Positions 5,085 to 7,755 of a DNA stretch of 7,755 nucleotides are shown one piece after another. Origin of the DNA: Verrucomicrobiia bacterium (GTDB lineage: Bacteria > Verrucomicrobiota > Verrucomicrobiia > Limisphaerales > Palsa-1400); contig JAICXV010000083.1 of assembly GCA_025934545.1 (NCBI GenBank), positions 1-7,755 on the forward strand, written 5' to 3'. Position numbers and translations under genes: made by a program. The notes under the pieces were generated by a model, which was given only the letters and a program-made list of their open reading frames with translations, was not told the DNA's origin and did no database searches. Every line of letters begins with the position of its first letter. Within the stretch, counting starts at the first letter, position 1.

Positions 5085-7755
5085 CGTTGACTGCATCGTC
5101 CAACCGCGCCGAACGAGAAGTGTCAGCAAGGCTGGCAAAAAAGTCAGGCCGGCAATCATGCAAGTCGCGATGCCGACGGACATGACAAATCCCAAACTTT
5201 GAATGCCTTGATGGCGCGCGAGGATAAGACTGCCGAAACCGGTGATCGCGGTGAGGCCGGAAACGAGCACGGCCTTGCCGGTGCTTTTGGCAAGGATTCC
5301 GGGGTTCTGTTCTTCCGCGAATCGGTTCAAAATATGAATTCCGTTGGTAACCCCAATGCCGACGACCAGCGGTAGAGTCATGATGTTCGCGGGATTGAAG
5401 GGAATATCGGTGATGCCCATAAAGCCGAGCATCCAAATCGTTCCAATGGCCACGGGCAACAACGCCAGCACCACACAAACCAACGAGCGGAAATGGAGCA
5501 ATACCATGATGGCGATGGCGATGAGCGAATAGAGCGCGGCCTGCTGATAACTTGTCTTGAGCAAGGTTGTGTAGACATACAACTGCGTGGGTGTTCCGGT
5601 GAATTTTTCTTCGGGAATGATGGCTTTGAGTTCGTCGATCAGCTTTTTCTGATTCTGATGTTCCCACAAACTATTTTCCGGCTTTGGAAAAACCTGGATC
5701 GCGAGTTTGCCCGTGACGCCAATGAATCGGTTTTTTAAAGCCGGGGGCAGATCGTCCGGACGCAAGGGGCTGGCGATCTGATTGCGCAAATTCGCAAAGG
5801 TATCGCGAATATCGTCGAATAGAGCGTTCTGATAATGATAGAGGCGCTCGGGAATCTCCGGTGAACCGAGCAGCATCTTGCGCCGGAAAATGGTGATTGA
5901 ATCGTGCAAGGCCTGCATTTCTTTGGCGATGGCCGGATCGTCCTTTCTGGTGGCATCAACAATCAGGTCGAGATAACCATTGAGCGAAAACAGAGTCGCG
6001 CCCAGTTCCTGCAAGTCGATGCCGTTGGTATCTTGTGGCGCGAACCGAACGTTCGCCAATTCGTTGGTAATTTGCCGCACCAATGCGACTTTTTTCGACT
6101 GGTCGCCTGCGAGAAATTCGGTCGGTGAAATGATGTTTGTTGAAATGATGCTGTTCGACTCGGCAGCGACAGCTTTGATTTTCGCCTCAAACTCCTGCGC
6201 TTCCTTCAAGTTATCGGCAACAACGGCGGCGTAGAGCACGGATTGTCCGGCGGAATCAATCAATTTTTGTTCGTAAATGACGGAAGGCAATCCTTTGCTC
6301 TGCATGTTGAGCAGGTTGTAGTCGAAATAAACTTTGGAAAAAACGGTCGCGCACAAACCACAAATGATGAGGGTAATGCCGGTGACAATAAACGGTCGCT
6401 GGAGCCAGAGATTTTCTATTTGCACGCGTTTCTCGACTTGCGGGCCGAGGTTGTGATCGATGGCGTTTTGCCGGCCGCGCATTAGCAGCACGGGCAACAT
6501 GGTCATCATCGGGATCAAACAAAGCACGAGACCACCGCCGGAAATGAGGCCCATTTCCTGGATACCTTTGAAATTGGTGAAACCCATCGCGAGAAACGCG
6601 GCGGCTGTGGTGAACGCGCCTGTGACAATCCCCTGCCCTGTGTAAACCATCGCTTTCTCGACGCCATCGGATTCGGTTCGACCACGCCGCATTTCTTCTT
6701 CGTAACGCGTGATGAAATGAACGCCGAAATCGATGGCCAAACCGATCAACATCGGCGCGAAGGTAATGGTTAAAACGTTTAAATGGCCGATGACAGCGGT
6801 GGTGAAACCCATTGTATAGCCGAGGCCAATGATCAAACAGAGCACGGCTTTCAATGGCCGACCGGTTTGCTGGTAGGCGTAGATAAATATGAGCGAACAG
6901 ATGATGAGCGACGCGATGCTGGCGACGGTCGAGTCGTGTTCGGACTGGCGCATTTCGTCATACTCCAGGACGGGCCCACCGGTCAGCCCGACATTTAATC
7001 CGGGCACCTCGCGTTGTGTCTCGGCGATCAATTGACGCATTGTCTGGACGGCGGGACCGCTCATGTCCTCGTTTCGAGGGCGCGCCGTCAGCAGATAAAT
7101 GCGACCGTTTTGAAACGTGATATAAATCTGTTTCTCGGCTTCTTCGCCGGCGCCGAACAAGGCATTCACACCGGGCGAGACCGCCATGCCGGGACGATCG
7201 AGGGTGGCGGTGGCCTGGTCGACGATTCGTTTGAGGGCGGGAATGGATTTGAGCAACGCATCGTTTTGCGAGTTCTCTTCGCGTTTGGCCGTCCGGATTT
7301 GTTTGTTAATCAATCCGAAAAGAGAATCGAGATTGGTTGCCTGGGTAAATTGCCCGATGAACGGCGCCATGTTGTGCAAGGTATCGCGCAGCTCGACCAG
7401 ATTTGTCTCGTCGATAAACAAGAGGGCTTTTTTGCCGAGCATGTTGAGGTCGCCTTTGTAAAAGACGTCTTCGAACGTGTTCGTATAAGGATCGAGTTTG
7501 GCGGCCAACCGTTCGATGAACTGGCGGTTGCGCTCCATGTTTTCGCTTTCGACGACAACAACCAGTTCGTCCTGTTGCGGAAATTCTTTGCGGAACTCGA
7601 GGTAAATGCGGTGCGACTTATCCTTTTCGCCGACGAGATTGTCCCGGTTCATGTCCATCTCGAGCCCGGGCAATCCTAGCGACTTCAATCCGCCAGCAGT
7701 GTAGATGATGCACAGGATGCACAGAAGGATCTGCGGCCAGACGAACCACCGGGGA
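5070..7755 (-). CDS. RND/MMPL-family exporter, HpnN-like; N-terminus outside the window
   Basis: An inner-membrane RND-superfamily exporter, probably proton-driven, closest by recollection to the MMPL/HpnN group, which moves hopanoids and other lipids or hydrophobic molecules to the outer membrane. The frame is open to the window edge. The TTG at 7686-7688 is internal, because 22 residues upstream of it encode the first membrane helix (WFVWPQILLCILCIIYTAGG). At least 894 residues are visible. Numbering from that TTG: periplasmic loop 1 at ~5-250; helices 2-6 at ~253-404, with GLAIDFGVHF carrying the likely proton-relay Asp320; helix 7 at ~432-452; loop 2 at ~455-715, helical and charged; helices 8-12 at ~718-860, with NIMTLPLVVGIGVTNGIHIL. 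The two halves are clear repeats (GLAIDFGVHF against GIGVTNGIHI), but the second has Thr781 where the first has Asp320. It converges on the + strand permease gene. No hopanoid biosynthesis gene is visible, so the substrate is unknown and I give no symbol. Confidence 0.9.
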   Translation of the reverse strand, partial: PRWFVWPQILLCILCIIYTAGGLKSLGLPGLEMDMNRDNLVGEKDKSHRIYLEFRKEFPQQDELVVVVESENMERNRQFIERLAAKLDPYTNTFEDVFYKGDLNMLGKKALLFIDETNLVELRDTLHNMAPFIGQFTQATNLDSLFGLINKQIRTAKREENSQNDALLKSIPALKRIVDQATATLDRPGMAVSPGVNALFGAGEEAEKQIYITFQNGRIYLLTARPRNEDMSGPAVQTMRQLIAETQREVPGLNVGLTGGPVLEYDEMRQSEHDSTVASIASLIICSLIFIYAYQQTGRPLKAVLCLIIGLGYTMGFTTAVIGHLNVLTITFAPMLIGLAIDFGVHFITRYEEEMRRGRTESDGVEKAMVYTGQGIVTGAFTTAAAFLAMGFTNFKGIQEMGLISGGGLVLCLIPMMTMLPVLLMRGRQNAIDHNLGPQVEKRVQIENLWLQRPFIVTGITLIICGLCATVFSKVYFDYNLLNMQSKGLPSVIYEQKLIDSAGQSVLYAAVVADNLKEAQEFEAKIKAVAAESNSIISTNIISPTEFLAGDQSKKVALVRQITNELANVRFAPQDTNGIDLQELGATLFSLNGYLDLIVDATRKDDPAIAKEMQALHDSITIFRRKMLLGSPEIPERLYHYQNALFDDIRDTFANLRNQIASPLRPDDLPPALKNRFIGVTGKLAIQVFPKPENSLWEHQNQKKLIDELKAIIPEEKFTGTPTQLYVYTTLLKTSYQQAALYSLIAIAIMVLLHFRSLVCVVLALLPVAIGTIWMLGFMGITDIPFNPANIMTLPLVVGIGVTNGIHILNRFAEEQNPGILAKSTGKAVLVSGLTAITGFGSLILARHQGIQSLGFVMSVGIATCMIAGLTFLPALLTLLVRRGWTMQSTKKTQ

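Noticed and set aside
5002..5667. 221-residue - strand open frame overlapping the exporter 3' end in another frame
   Set aside because: Its product is rich in His and Arg and matches no family. The overlapping frame encodes a clear RND membrane domain, so this is a shadow.
7014..7679. 221-residue + strand open frame antisense to the exporter
   Set aside because: It lies opposite conserved RND coding sequence and shows no domain or ribosome site. Taken as a shadow.
5070..7688. Treating the TTG at 7686-7688 as the exporter start
   Set aside because: The open frame continues to the window edge and encodes the expected first membrane helix, so the true start is outside the window.

Overview
The window reads as a piece of a Gram-negative bacterial chromosome with moderately high GC, most likely from the Verrucomicrobiota or another member of the PVC group. 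This placement is an inference. It rests on weak or absent Shine-Dalgarno sequences, a large secreted GH42-like glycosidase beside housekeeping genes, an RND/MMPL exporter of the HpnN type, and a GroEL tail ending in a short His/Gly-Met repeat and Tyr. No 16S rRNA or other strict marker is present.

Layout, left to right. (1) The last two thirds of a chaperonin gene, groEL, on the + strand, ending at 1127 and followed by a textbook intrinsic terminator (1161-1190). (2) A secreted or lipid-anchored GH42-like beta-galactosidase-family protein (1206-3770, +). (3) After a 61-nt gap with two small hairpins, an AI-2E/PerM-family membrane protein (3832-4905, +), possibly co-transcribed with the glycosidase. 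(4) A short convergent intergenic region (4906-5069) unusually dense in inverted repeats. It holds a perfect 10-bp hairpin, a sigma70-like promoter flanked by an inverted repeat, and a 13-bp perfect terminator hairpin with a T run. (5) A large RND/MMPL exporter on the - strand (5070 to beyond 7755), whose N-terminus lies outside the window.

The four proteins do not form an obvious pathway: a housekeeping chaperonin, a sugar hydrolase, a small-molecule permease-like protein and a lipid or hydrophobic-molecule exporter. The glycosidase and the permease could form a two-gene unit, but nothing ties the permease to sugar.

The most noteworthy unexplained element is the 4980-5084 block. It has a -35/-10 pair at 17-bp spacing, a predicted start near 5015, two small adjacent stem-loops (one with a CUCC-type loop), and a strong terminator about 70 nt downstream that overlaps the stop codon of the convergent exporter gene. 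It has the layout of a small RNA gene. I saw no CRISPR array, insertion sequence, tRNA or rRNA gene, phage gene or recognisable defence system.
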